From Apostichopus leukothele (lineage: Eukaryota > Echinodermata > Holothuroidea > Aspidochirotida > Stichopodidae): a DNA stretch of 20,187 nucleotides. The notes under the pieces are model-generated. The model saw only the letters and a program-made list of their open reading frames with translations. It did not search any database and had not been told where the DNA came from. The stretch covers positions 1-20,187 of the forward strand of contig JAAAKB020211341.1 of the NCBI GenBank assembly GCA_010014835.2. The letters run 5' to 3'. Below, one piece after another: positions 1 through 9,612 of the stretch. A program made the translations under genes and the position numbers. Each line of letters begins with the position of its first letter. The first letter of the stretch is position 1.

Positions 1-15
1 ATATATATATATATA
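1..15. repeat. (AT)n microsatellite at window edge
   Basis: The window opens with about seven AT dinucleotides, so this is the right end of a dinucleotide repeat whose left part lies outside. The rest of 1-534 is AT-rich, and I see no coding or repeat signal there. Confidence 0.7.
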
Positions 16-534
16 AAATTATACACTTTTTGAAGTGTTTTTTTTTACAATTAATCTGTGATGTCATATAAGCTGACTTCAACAAAAGGTCTTTTATTTG
101 AAAGTTGTTGTGACTATGTACAGTGAAAATTATACATTCTTCATGTATAAAAGGAATGTTATTTGATGCAGGTCTTGTGTGATCAAATTACTTTATGTAT
201 GCTGAGTTCAGTGTGGACAGGTTCTTTGAACGTATGCAAAAGACCAAACAAACAGTAGAAAAACAGACTGTTGGATGTTGTTGTACCCATAAGACACTGT
301 AAATTATCAATTATAAATGTTTTCTCACATGAAATTAATAAATTTGGTATCTCAGGAAATGGAACAAGCTATGAAGGTGGTATTTACTATAGATCAATCT
401 GCTGTCTTTTTACCTGCTTGGTATAATAGATTCAATTTTTTCATAATGTTTAGACATTGTAGCACTGTTTGTCAATGTAGAAACCTCAGAGATTGGAAAG
501 AATAATCGAACCTATCAATGCCTATTCTATTACT

Positions 535-734
535 CAGGTCCGTAGCCAGGCCAAGGAAAAGGGGCCTATGCCAACACCCACCTATGCTGCAGGATTATTT
601 CCCTCCCCTCCCCCACACCCCATCTGTGCCACCATTATGTATACAAAAATTTGACAAGTTACAAGACATGTCTATTGTGCCCCTCTTTAAATTGTTGGTA
701 TCCCTCCAACTCCGAATTCCTGGCTATGGGCCTG
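535..734. mobile_element. Non-autonomous hAT-like MITE, about 200 bp
   Basis: The segment is bounded by 16-bp terminal inverted repeats. The left end reads CAGGTCCGTAGCCAGG (535-550). The right end (719-734) read in reverse complement is CAGGCCCATAGCCAGG, giving 14 of 16 matches. Ends of the form CAG..CGTAGCCAGG are typical of hAT-family MITEs in many invertebrates. No transposase is encoded. The interior holds a C-rich tract (about 599-618). The flanking 8-mers (527-534 and 735-742) agree at only about half their positions, so the target-site duplication is decayed or absent. The superfamily call rests on the termini alone. Confidence 0.6.
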
Positions 735-1987
735 CTTTAATGATATGTGACTAACCAAATACAAATGATGATATTACCTCATCAGATTCTCACTAACAGA
801 ATGAGCATTTAAGAAATAAAACATCAATGATTGGGGCAAGGAGGTAAAGTTGTAGTATGTTTGTAACTTCTGTTTATCATGAAGAACACAAAATTACACT
901 GATATGGAAAAAAAAATTGTTATGAACAAGTGTGTTTTGTTTCCTTTTTGTGTCATACAAATGTCAATTTTCATTGACCATGAGGTTTGCAATATTGTGA
1001 AAGTGGGTAGGGGTGCACTGTATTAATAATCAGTTGCTTTAATTGTAGCAAATTCAGTAAAATGAGTCTACCAGTGTTGATCATCTGGATCATTATGTTG
1101 GCACCAGAGGCTTTGGAAGAGGATTCAATCTGGGTGGGAGGTGATTGGTGGCACAAAGTGGAAGGACAGTTGGACTTGTCAGGTTCATTTGAGAGGGGAA
1201 AACAAATTTACCTTCAAGCTTTTTAACAAAATTAGTACAGTTGATCCATACCATAAACACCATATTTAATCAGGCCTACTGTTATTTTCTTTTCTCATTT
1301 AATTTAATTTTTCAATAACAAGGTCCTTCGAATTACATAATTAAATATACCAATATTACAATCTTCCCTGCCTATAGCAAATACAAACCGAGTTCCCTGT
1401 TTTTGGCGAAACAGGGGAGATTGAATATCTACCAGAGTTGGTAATGCTAGCCATGCTGAACACTGCATAAATTCATGATTAAACACACAGTGTATTATTC
1501 CAGTGGTCAAGCCAAACTTGTCTTCACACACAGGAAAGTAGTGCTGGCCATCAGAGCACTTGTGTTTACCATCTTACAGGTGACTGGTCAATAAATTAGG
1601 TGTCCTCAAGGATGAATCCTAATGACAGTTTTAGGGTAGTTTATGCTATCAAGAAACAAATTATAAATGCTCGATTGAATTTGAGGACTGATTCTGTAGG
1701 CAGGCGTCACCTACATGAAACAATGGAAATGGACGGTTAATTTTCTTTAAAAAAATGGGCACTTTTTATATGAAACGGGCTAGTGCCATCTGTCCCACCA
1801 CCCCCTCAGAACCTGGTTGGCACTTGAGTTTAAAAATTGACAAAAATATAGAACCCAACTGTACACCCCTGTATTTACATTTCCTCTTAGAGTGGCTACT
1901 AGGGTTATAATACCGTCCACTTTCAACTTATGGTTTCGGGCAAGATGAATAAGCGTGGTACCCTTATTTTACTTCTTTTTTTTACAG
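735..1987. other. Gene-free AT-rich stretch
   Basis: I recognise no gene here. The longest open stretch is on the minus strand at about 1304-1575. It encodes Cys/His-containing but unfamiliar sequence, has no convincing start or splice context, and is not called as a gene. The interval otherwise holds short homopolymer runs. Confidence 0.5.
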
Positions 1988-2078
1988 CACCACAGTTGGT
2001 CAGCCAAGTATGGGTAAAAGACTGTAAAAGTATGAAAGGGCATTTAGCCTGTTATCAGACAATTCATCTTAGAAACTG
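1988..2078 (+). other. Exon-like segment with strong splice signals, unassigned
   Basis: A near-ideal acceptor, a long T-rich tract ending in TTTACAG (1981-1987), is followed 91 nt later by a near-consensus donor, CTG|GTAAGA (donor at 2079). One frame stays open across the segment. It has 29 codons between two partial codons, starting PQLVSQVWVKDC. I recognise no domain. It lies about 460 bp upstream of the EMC7 start codon on the same strand, so it could be a 5' UTR exon of EMC7, an exon of another transcript, or a chance match. Confidence 0.25.
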
Positions 2079-2259
2079 GTAAGAATGTGTATCAGCGTGC
2101 TTGAGCCTTCTCCAGTGATCAAGTCAGACCAGCACCTTTCTTTCTTTTTTCATTTACTTTCAGTCCATTCGTTTCGCCAACCGAGATTTCTTAAATAAGA
2201 AATAACTTAAATGGTAAAGTGCAGTTAGCTGCGGAAAAGCCTAGAAGTGGATTAAAGTG

Positions 2260-2540
2260 AAGACGATAGTAAAATTATCGCCACTGAAAAAGGCAGCAAT
2301 AGTCACTTTCTATGCACGAATGGGTCCAATTTATGTACGCTTGCACCGCAAATACATGAAATCGGCTGTAATGGTCACCTAGGGAATTATCATTTGTACA
2401 GAATTTTTTTCTCGCAAATCAGGTACCTGAAGTTATTATAGGCACACAGGGTATAGTGACGGTGTCTGAGACTAACATATGTTGCCAATTTCTTCCCTTT
2501 ATGATCTCCGTCTGTACCACAAAAGCGAAGGTTTTCGAAA
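2260..2540 (+). promoter_or_regulatory. Putative EMC7 promoter and 5' UTR
   Basis: This is the sequence just upstream of the EMC7 start codon. It looks richer in CpG than its surroundings and contains a CCAAT box (in GCCAAT near 2485) about 55 bp before the ATG. I see no clear TATA box. A short inverted repeat (CGATA...TATCG, about 2264-2280) is also present. The transcription start cannot be placed from sequence alone. Confidence 0.35.
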
Positions 2541-5139
2541 ATGTTCATATCATCGATTGCAGTAATGATGATGCTGGGAATGAGTTACTCATCTGGTGAT
2601 AATAACAGTGAAACCGTTCTTTTCGTTGTGAACGGAAACGTTTCTGTGCCTAATGTTACGTTCACAGATTGGTTACCTTTCACTAAGATACTGGTTGATG
2701 GTGGCGATTTTCAAGGATTCTTAAAGTAAATTATGTATACCTGTTTCTGTCGTTCTGCTTTGTAAGCTTCCTATCCCTTAACTACGTAACCTTCTAGACC
2801 ATATTTTTGATAACAAGGGTATTAATTGATATAGTGGGCCTACACCCTGTATGCAGTTTAAGTTTAGCTTAACTTAGGCCATGGGAATAAAAGTAAAGAA
2901 CAATGTTTCATGAAATGGCCAAAGGATTTTTTTTTACATTATTTATCATTTTTTTCTAAAGTTAGTTAGTCTTTTGTGATGTCAGTGCAATGTATCAGTC
3001 TTTATGTATTTGCTGCTACTGATAAAGTTGTAAATTTGTGGCAGATTATAACAGGAGCTGGGGAGGAGGGAGGGAGGGATGGGGGAAAGCCATATCCGAC
3101 TGATATTTAAATCAGTTTTGGGGACTTTTTTTCTTCATATGGCCCATTGTGGGTACTAACATATGTGACAAATGCATCATGCAGCATTTTACTGCTGTTG
3201 ATGATTTGGAACTTACATTTGGTTTTCGTGAAAAATTTTAAAAAATTGTAAATAATGAAAATTTTCAGCAGGAGTCTAAATTGGCACACGCCAGCTATGG
3301 ACTCAAATCTAAGACTTCCTTTCCCACTGCCTACTTACCGTAGAATGGTGTGAACTATGAACTTTAAACTCATTGCAATATGTATTCAAACATTTTACAA
3401 TATATCTAACTCAGTCTACAATGTGTTATATACATGAACATCTTCACAATATGTGAAAGTTTCTTAGCAACTAGTCACTGTGAGGATACCTGCCTTGTGC
3501 AGCAAGTAATTGGTGGTTGAAGTATGTTCAAACACTTTCATTTGTTGAGATAGAAATTTTAATAATGGGGATGAGTAGACTATTAAAGTGCATCACCACT
3601 GCATCTGTGTAATAAAATTTATATAGATCTGTATATAGGTAGAGAGTTCGTAAGTATGTATCGTTATACTAAAACTTCTTTGCGTTTACAGATGTGATGG
3701 ATCCTTCAAGATATCCCTTCCTGCTGGGTCCTATGTGATTGGTGTTGCAAATCCTACATACCAATTTAATGCTCAAATGGTTGAGGTCTCTACTGAAGGA
3801 AAGATCAGGGCACAAAGCATTAATCATCTTCAGCCTGACAATGTGACAGAAGTGGGATATCCTCTAATGTTTGAATCCGTGGGACGTAAAAGATACTTTC
3901 TTGAAAGACAAGAATTTACAGTCATCGATATCTTGAGGAGCAGAATGGTACTTGAGTTGTTGTTTTATCCATTGTTAAAAATGATTAATAAATTTCACAT
4001 ATATTGTAACTGAAGCACAAATCATGCAGAATTTTTAGTAAAAGCCAAATATTGTTGGTGCACATCGAAATGCAAAGGATTAATATTAATGTAGAAGATG
4101 GGGGTGGGGGTGGGGGGTGAGAGATTGCTTTATAAAATCACTGGAAATTTTCAGTATCTTTAGGTATATACCACATACTCATAACAATTTGTATGGCAAA
4201 TTTAGATATAGAAACTTTTCAAATTTTGTATCATTTTGTCAATCTGAAAAACTGCAGAGATAATGATGTCCTCATGACAATTGAGCTGATAAATATTTGT
4301 TACTCTCTGTAATATTTAAATAATTTATCCACAATAGAAATAAATATTCCTACAAAGAAGTTGTTTTTAAATTGTCTGAAGAAGATGAGCACTTGCCATA
4401 AAATGTTAAAAGTATCTGAATGCAAATAGTAGATAGTTGTAAGTTTGTGATGATAATAATACAGGATTCCAAGTGCACGATACCTACAAGCTGATTAAAA
4501 ATGTTATCCAGAAGTGTTTCTGTCTTTGTAATTCACTGAAGGTATTGATGATGTTTCTACCCATGGTCATTCTGTTCACTGCACTCAAGTTTTTGGATCT
4601 GGATGACCCAGAGGTCAAACAGGTTGGTCATTAAAAGAAATTTTATGTTTTGTTTAAATTGCTATATTTTCCACCTTTTTTGGTTTGTCCTTGGATTGCA
4701 TTGTGTTCAAACTGTACCTGGTTATTAGGGATGTGAAGTTAACAATATAATAATGACAGTGTATTCCTATAAGTATGTTAGCCAATTCTGTTGTAGAAAA
4801 TTATATGTAAATTTTGAGGAAAACAATATCAGGACATTGTTTTGTTTGTTGGGTGGGGGGAGGAGGAGGAGGGGGTAAAGGAGGTGTTCTCTGAATTAAA
4901 CTACTGGAGTGTACGCTATGTGTTGTAAATTGTGAACAATTGAAGAGAACAATCACATTTTTGACTTTTCTTTCTAACAGGATTTGAACTCTCTAAATCT
5001 GAAGGAGCGTTTACCTGAATTGTCAGAGCTTATAGTGAAGCTCACTGGTAAGAAGCCTCTAGATGCTAAACAGAGAACGAAAGAAATAACTAACTCTCAA
5101 GGAGAGGTGTTGCTGGGAGATGAAAATGCAACTACTTGA
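2541..5139 (+). CDS. EMC7: ER membrane protein complex subunit 7 (EMC7), complete, four exons
   Basis: EMC7 is a single-pass subunit of the ER membrane protein complex, which inserts tail-anchored and multipass proteins into the ER membrane. Its N-terminal beta-sandwich faces the lumen. Coding exons are 2541-2725, 3692-3947, 4542-4622 and 4981-5139. All introns are GT-AG and the phases agree, giving 226 aa (human 242). Residues 1 to about 19 form a signal peptide (MFISSIAVMMMLGM). Residues about 28-120 are the EMC7 beta-sandwich, with the family signatures ILVDGGDFQGFLK, CDGSF, PAGSYV and YFLERQEF. Lumenal sequons lie near N22, N33 and N38. The transmembrane helix (VLMMFLPMVILFTALKFL, about 148-165) opens exon 3. 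It is followed by a cytosolic tail with DLDDPEVKQ and ELSELIVKLTGKK. The tail ends in acidic, polar sequence, unlike the Ser/Gly/Lys-rich end of the human protein. Introns 1 and 3 and part of intron 2 carry G-rich tracts on the coding strand. The neighbouring MCMDC2 gene converges on it. Confidence 0.94.
3060..3085 (+). repeat. G-quadruplex-type G-rich tract in EMC7 intron 1
   Basis: Runs of 4, 3, 3, 3 and 5 G are separated by short spacers, which fits the G3+N1-7 quadruplex pattern on the coding strand. It lies in intron 1, about 0.6 kb before exon 2. Confidence 0.6.
4100..4117 (+). repeat. G-rich tract in EMC7 intron 2
   Basis: Runs of 5, 5 and 6 G are separated by single T residues on the coding strand, about 150 bp after the exon 2 donor. 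A quadruplex is possible if the long runs split. Confidence 0.5.
4851..4875 (+). repeat. G-rich tract in EMC7 intron 3
   Basis: Runs of 3, 6 and 5 G sit in an AGG-repeat context on the coding strand, about 105 bp before the exon 4 acceptor. Confidence 0.5.
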
Positions 5140-5242
5140 AGACATGAGAACACAAAGAGGTAAAGAGGGAAGGCAGTATATACAAATGGTGATGGCATAT
5201 TTATAGCTTTTAACATTGTTTCCTTTTTAAATTTGAAGGTGA

Positions 5243-5266
5243 GGGGAAGGTGAGGGAAGGGATGGG
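5243..5266 (+). repeat. Quadruplex-type tract in EMC7 3' UTR
   Basis: Runs of 4, 3, 3 and 3 G are joined by spacers of 6, 3 and 2 nt on the coding strand, about 100 bp after the EMC7 stop codon. This lies inside the likely 3' UTR. Confidence 0.5.
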
Positions 5267-5467
5267 TAGATGAGTGTCATTCCTCTTGCTGGAGTACAGT
5301 GTACAAATTTACAAAACCGTTGCCCTTTAAATTTAGTCAATTTAGTCTTTATGAAAAAATCAATACCATTCTGTAATAAGAGAGGAAAGGATTTTAGGAA
5401 TGTTTCTTTCAGTTCAGTGTGACATAATAACATTATTACATTGATATGATGCAATCGAAAGTGCAAT

Positions 5468-5473
5468 AATAAA
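5468..5473 (+). terminator. Candidate EMC7 poly(A) signal
   Basis: This is the first clear AATAAA after the EMC7 stop at 5139. It would give a 3' UTR of roughly 350 nt. Another AATAAA lies near 5984, inside a repeat, so the real cleavage site is not fixed. Confidence 0.4.
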
Positions 5474-5860
5474 TGTGGTGCAAAATACGAGTCCTTCTAC
5501 AGTAAATAATATTTTTCACCATGAATCTTACATCTTTTAATTTTCCATTCTTTCATATTCTCATGATGGGAAAAGGAAACCAGCAAAATTAGCAAAATGT
5601 GGATCTCCCCTGTCATGATGTATGATGCATAATTTGCAAATTGGTACAGTATGACTATAAAAGACACCTATTAACTTTCAATAGTAAATTTACCAAACAT
5701 TTATTATGATAGTGTATCTCATCAAGTAATGTTGTTATTGCCGTGCAAGAAAAAATAGTATCATTGTTCACTAATACCTTATTTAAATAATCTCTTGTTG
5801 TTTAATGGATCTTCCAGTCAATAATATTCCTGTTTTTTCTTTATGATTATTTTTTATTTT

Positions 5861-6064
5861 ATAAAAAATATTTGTCAGTTTGTCACAATTGTGTCTGATT
5901 ATAATTTTAAAGTCATCAAAAAATTTAGTATTCTGAGGCTGGAATTATTATGATTTTCCATGTTCATCTGACTTTAAAATTATAATAAATATTTGTCAGT
6001 TTGTCACAATTGTATCCAGTTATAACTTTTTAAGTCATCAAATTTAGTATTCTGAGGCTGGACT
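5861..6064. repeat. Imperfect direct repeat with an 18-bp inverted core
   Basis: Two copies of about 84 bp (5861-5944 and 5982-6064) share TATTTGTCAGTTTGTCACAA, AAGTCATCAAA and TTCTGAGGCTGGA. In addition, 5898-5915 (ATTATAATTTTAAAGTCA) has its exact reverse complement at 5969-5986. This pairing could form a hairpin between the first copy and the start of the second. It appears to be a local duplication. No family is recognised. Confidence 0.75.
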
Positions 6065-6250
6065 CATTGTTGGGTTATGTAGTTTTATAAATACCTGTAT
6101 GTGGTCACAGTGTATTGTCTAATGTCACACAAACACATGCAATACAAAATATAATGTTCGGTTAAATATGCCGGCTAACTTTTCTATTGTTTATGTAGTA
6201 AAATGTTACCATCTGATTGTACTATATTGGAGCAAGAATGTGCTACTTAT

Positions 6251-6609
6251 TTAAAGGCATTGAAGACTCGCCCCAAACTGCGTGCCACCCTCTGAAAAAG
6301 TTAACTTTCCGTTGCTTGCAAGTGAAGTTTTTTTTCTTGTCGCTACAAAATGCAGAAAGTAATGAAACGTGATACCTTGGTATCTTTTATCTAGACCTGA
6401 TATGTCCATCGCTGCTATGTACACTGTGTTGAAGGTATTGACCGTAGCTGTATGTATTGACTGTACACTAGTGTCTAATTACGGACGGCTGTGTGTGTAT
6501 TTTCTGGGACCGATGGTGGTGTCTAACACTTTTGTTACACCTCATTCGAAACTAGGTCAGATTACCGGCATGAGACTTTTCTTTGTGCGCGAGTCTTCAC
6601 ACTCATTAA
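6251..6609. mobile_element. TTAA-flanked MITE (piggyBac-like), about 360 bp
   Basis: The element begins and ends with TTAA (6251-6254 and 6606-6609). Inside, the left end reads TTAAAGGCATTGAAGACTCGC and the right end, in reverse complement, reads TTAATGAGTGTGAAGACTCGC. The last 11 bases of these termini (TGAAGACTCGC) match perfectly. TTAA duplication is the hallmark of piggyBac-type insertion, so this looks like a non-autonomous piggyBac-like MITE. It encodes no transposase. An 83-codon open frame starting at 6369 and running just past the right end is not a gene. It is more CpG-rich than its surroundings, as expected for an inserted element. Confidence 0.6.
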
Positions 6610-6723
6610 AAGGGCTATAGAAACCAAAGTAGACATGGCTCCATATGGTATCAAAGTTCAATGACATCTGCCTTTCTGAGTGTATGTCAGGTCACCTTCT
6701 GTGATCAATGTAGAAAGACCTTC

Positions 6724-6930
6724 AGTATTGCCCTTGATTATGCTAGAAAATCAAACAATGGTCACTGATGTGTGCATATATTCACATCTTAAATGTCATT
6801 AGTATTGCCTCAAATATGCTAGAAAAATCAAATAATGGTCACTTATGTTTGCATATATTTACATCTTAAATGTCATTAAGTATTGCCTCAAATATGCTAG
6901 AAAAGTCAAATAATGGTCATTCATGTTCAA
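6724..6930. repeat. Minisatellite, period 77-78 bp, about 2.7 copies
   Basis: Copies begin at 6724, 6801 and 6879, each with AGTATTGCC. They share TATGCTAGAAAA, AATGGTCA, GCATATAT and ACATCTTAAATGTCATTA. The last copy stops after about 50 bp. Copies 2 and 3 are closer to each other than to copy 1, which suggests a recent duplication of that unit. Confidence 0.85.
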
Positions 6931-8781
6931 ACTTCAACCATCATTTCATTGCTGACCTCAAAGCATTTGTTCCTCTCTTGGAAGTGCAATGGTGTTATTT
7001 ACAGTAGCACATCTCTGTCTAGTAACAGTACAGAGCCTCCAGCAGCATAGGTTTGAACAGTTCTAGCAATTAATTAAAGGTGTTTTGCAAGGATTTGATA
7101 CTTTGTTGACCATTTTAGTATATCTAGTAACTTTTGTTTTATCTCACTATATATTCCCTATAAAGTGAACTGGTTGACTGTTCAGAAATGCAGTAAGGTG
7201 CAGTAAATAAGAAATGTAACAACTTCTTCAATGTTATAAAAGATTTGATATATAGGTAGAAGTATACAACAAAATTTTAAAAAAAAGTATAAGCATGATT
7301 CTGGTCATTCCAATCTAACGCAATTTTTCTAATAAAACATTTTTCAACTTTCCAGTGCCTTTCTAGTCATCTGTCAAAGTGCAATAAACCCTCTACCTTT
7401 TAGTTTTCTTAGTTATATAAGTTATATAAGTTACGTATCTCACTCCAAGTGTTGACGAATTCTTTCACGAATGACACATTATTTTGTGCTGTGCAGTTAA
7501 CATACCAAGGAATGAAAACACTGTCATTTGTACATGTGTTAAAGTCTTTATAGTTCTTATGTAAATGTATCAAAGGCAAACTTGCCATTCAGTTGCTTGC
7601 CATCAAGTTAAAAACATTTTACTAAAAAAGTATGTACGTATAAGGTACAATATATTGTTGATGTTGTTGTATTTTCTATCTCACAATGAGCAAACAACCA
7701 ACAAACTGTATTGTAAAAGGTTCACACAAACAGGTCACAAAATGGATAAAATAATTTATATGGTTTTAGTTTGTTCTTTGGACAGCAGTGTTTGTTTAAT
7801 ATAATTATTTGAAGTCAGGATCACTTCGTTTCAAATTGATGAATGGACAGCAGGTCCGATGAAAGTCATCTTATTTTACCTGTAAAAGTGATAGTTTACA
7901 GATTTGTTTGTCACTTGTGTTGTGCATGAACTGTTTGGTAATATGCCTTATTATTGCCTTCTTTGAGCATATGGTCAAACTTTGTATTCTATAATCATGC
8001 AGTATTAATGTAAATTTTTCTCTTTTCTGTTAACTTTGTCTACTTTATTTGCTGATATCATGCATTTTGATATTTTTTCAAAGCCATCAAAAATGAGAAA
8101 TTAAAATTGAGAAACAGACTTGTCAATGAAAGTGGCTGTACTACCTTGTTAAGCACACAGTCCATTAGGGAACCACCTCACAAATACCACAAAAAAAGGT
8201 CTGTGGAAATCAGGAGTTTGAAGCCTCAATTTAAAATGCAATGAACTAACACTTCTTGTTACCATCATCATCTATTTATCATTCAAGACATTAAACAAAT
8301 TTTAATCGTAAATGTTTTGAAAAATCAAATAGATCAAACCATATGATCTACCCTACAACTTTTTTATTTTTAAATTTTTTTACATATCAATATATAATTT
8401 ATGTTTCAAGCCATCTTCTTATAATAATGTACCATTATACACTTCAATTTGTTTGTATTGGCTACTAGCGCCTACCACTGTACTGTACTGTTACAGTACT
8501 TCCAAAGTTTAATTTCATATAAAACCAAATTCATCCTAGACTATTAAGCTCTCAAAATGTGCAATATATCTTACAGCTGAATACAATAACAGGGATTGTG
8601 CAAAGATAAGAATTTGTATTTTTACTGGTGCTATTTATATTTCTCTCCTTTTTTACTATACATTTGCCTGTGTGGCTTGCCTTATATATGGACATTGCAT
8701 GAAAACAGTACTATACATATATATTATACTGGTATGATATAAAATACAGTAACATGTTTACTTCATTCTGAGTTCACTCTG

Positions 8782-8787
8782 TTTATT
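8782..8787 (-). terminator. Candidate MCMDC2 poly(A) signal
   Basis: TTTATT on the plus strand reads AATAAA on the minus strand. It is the nearest canonical hexamer I found downstream of the MCMDC2 stop codon and implies a 3' UTR of about 830 nt. A variant hexamer could be used instead. Confidence 0.25.
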
Positions 8788-8899
8788 TCTCTCTGTTTCA
8801 GTAAAACTAATAAATAATCAAAACAAATGTAAATACAACTTTGCAGATATATATCATAAATTATATTCTTATTTCCCTGATCAATCTTACTATCACCTG

Positions 8900-8920
8900 C
8901 CCTACCCCCACCCCCCCCCC
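8900..8920 (-). repeat. G-rich (minus-strand) tract downstream of MCMDC2 stop
   Basis: C runs of 3, 5 and 10 on the plus strand are G runs on the MCMDC2 coding strand. The tract lies in the probable 3' UTR and is comparable in position to the one downstream of EMC7. Confidence 0.5.
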
Positions 8921-9612
8921 ATTTAAAATGTTCAATAATTGTTAAGAACCTTAGTAATCATAGTTGTCGCTACATTTAAACGACTTGCAACTACTAAAAT
9001 CTTAAATAATAAAATACTCTTCTCTTTTAAAAATAATTGTGAATAATTATTCATAATTCAAAATTCATATTAAACATTTTCTTTTGAAATGAAAGAATAA
9101 CAGTAGTTTAGATAAATTACTTCTTTAGTAAATAAATAGAATAATTGACTTTTAAAATTTCTACATCTCTATTCTGATATAGAACTTTGTCAAAAAACAT
9201 TTAAAATACATTTCACTTTACCACGTAACAATTCTAAATTTTCAAAACAGAAAAGAAGATAGTAGGGATAGTTAATTAAATTTACTCATATTATTTGCAA
9301 ATACCACCCTCCTGATGTTATGAACGTTGAATTAACTATTAGAGAATATTACATAATGATATGCAAAGGTCACTTCTACTATTAAAGATCAAAGGCCGAC
9401 TGAAGTTGTATGAGTTGACACTTTATCATCATCTGGTCTGCAATCTCACATCTTCAGTAAATTCCATTAATAACAGGACATCTTTTCATAACCCTAGTTA
9501 GAATTATATTCACTCGGTGGTGTCGATATCCCTTGGTGAAGGAATCAGAGTGGATAATGATGATGGGGCTGACCCGCTGACACAAGGGCGGTTGTCATTA
9601 CAGTCCTCATGT

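Larger units (their letters stand above)
6931..9612. other. AT-rich spacer between two convergent genes
   Basis: I see no gene here, only AT-rich sequence with short simple repeats. Examples are AGTTATATA units near 7411-7432 and a small hairpin, GTACTG-TTA-CAGTAC, near 8485-8499. The part nearest 9612 is probably the 3' UTR of the minus-strand MCMDC2 gene. Confidence 0.5.

Noticed and set aside
1304-1575. Minus-strand open frame of about 90 codons with Cys/His residues
   Set aside because: It has no ATG start, no recognisable domain and no convincing splice partner. Frames of this length occur by chance elsewhere in the window.
6369-6620. Plus-strand 83-aa open frame
   Set aside because: It lies almost entirely inside the TTAA-flanked MITE and has no domain. 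Its openness reflects the GC-richer repeat.
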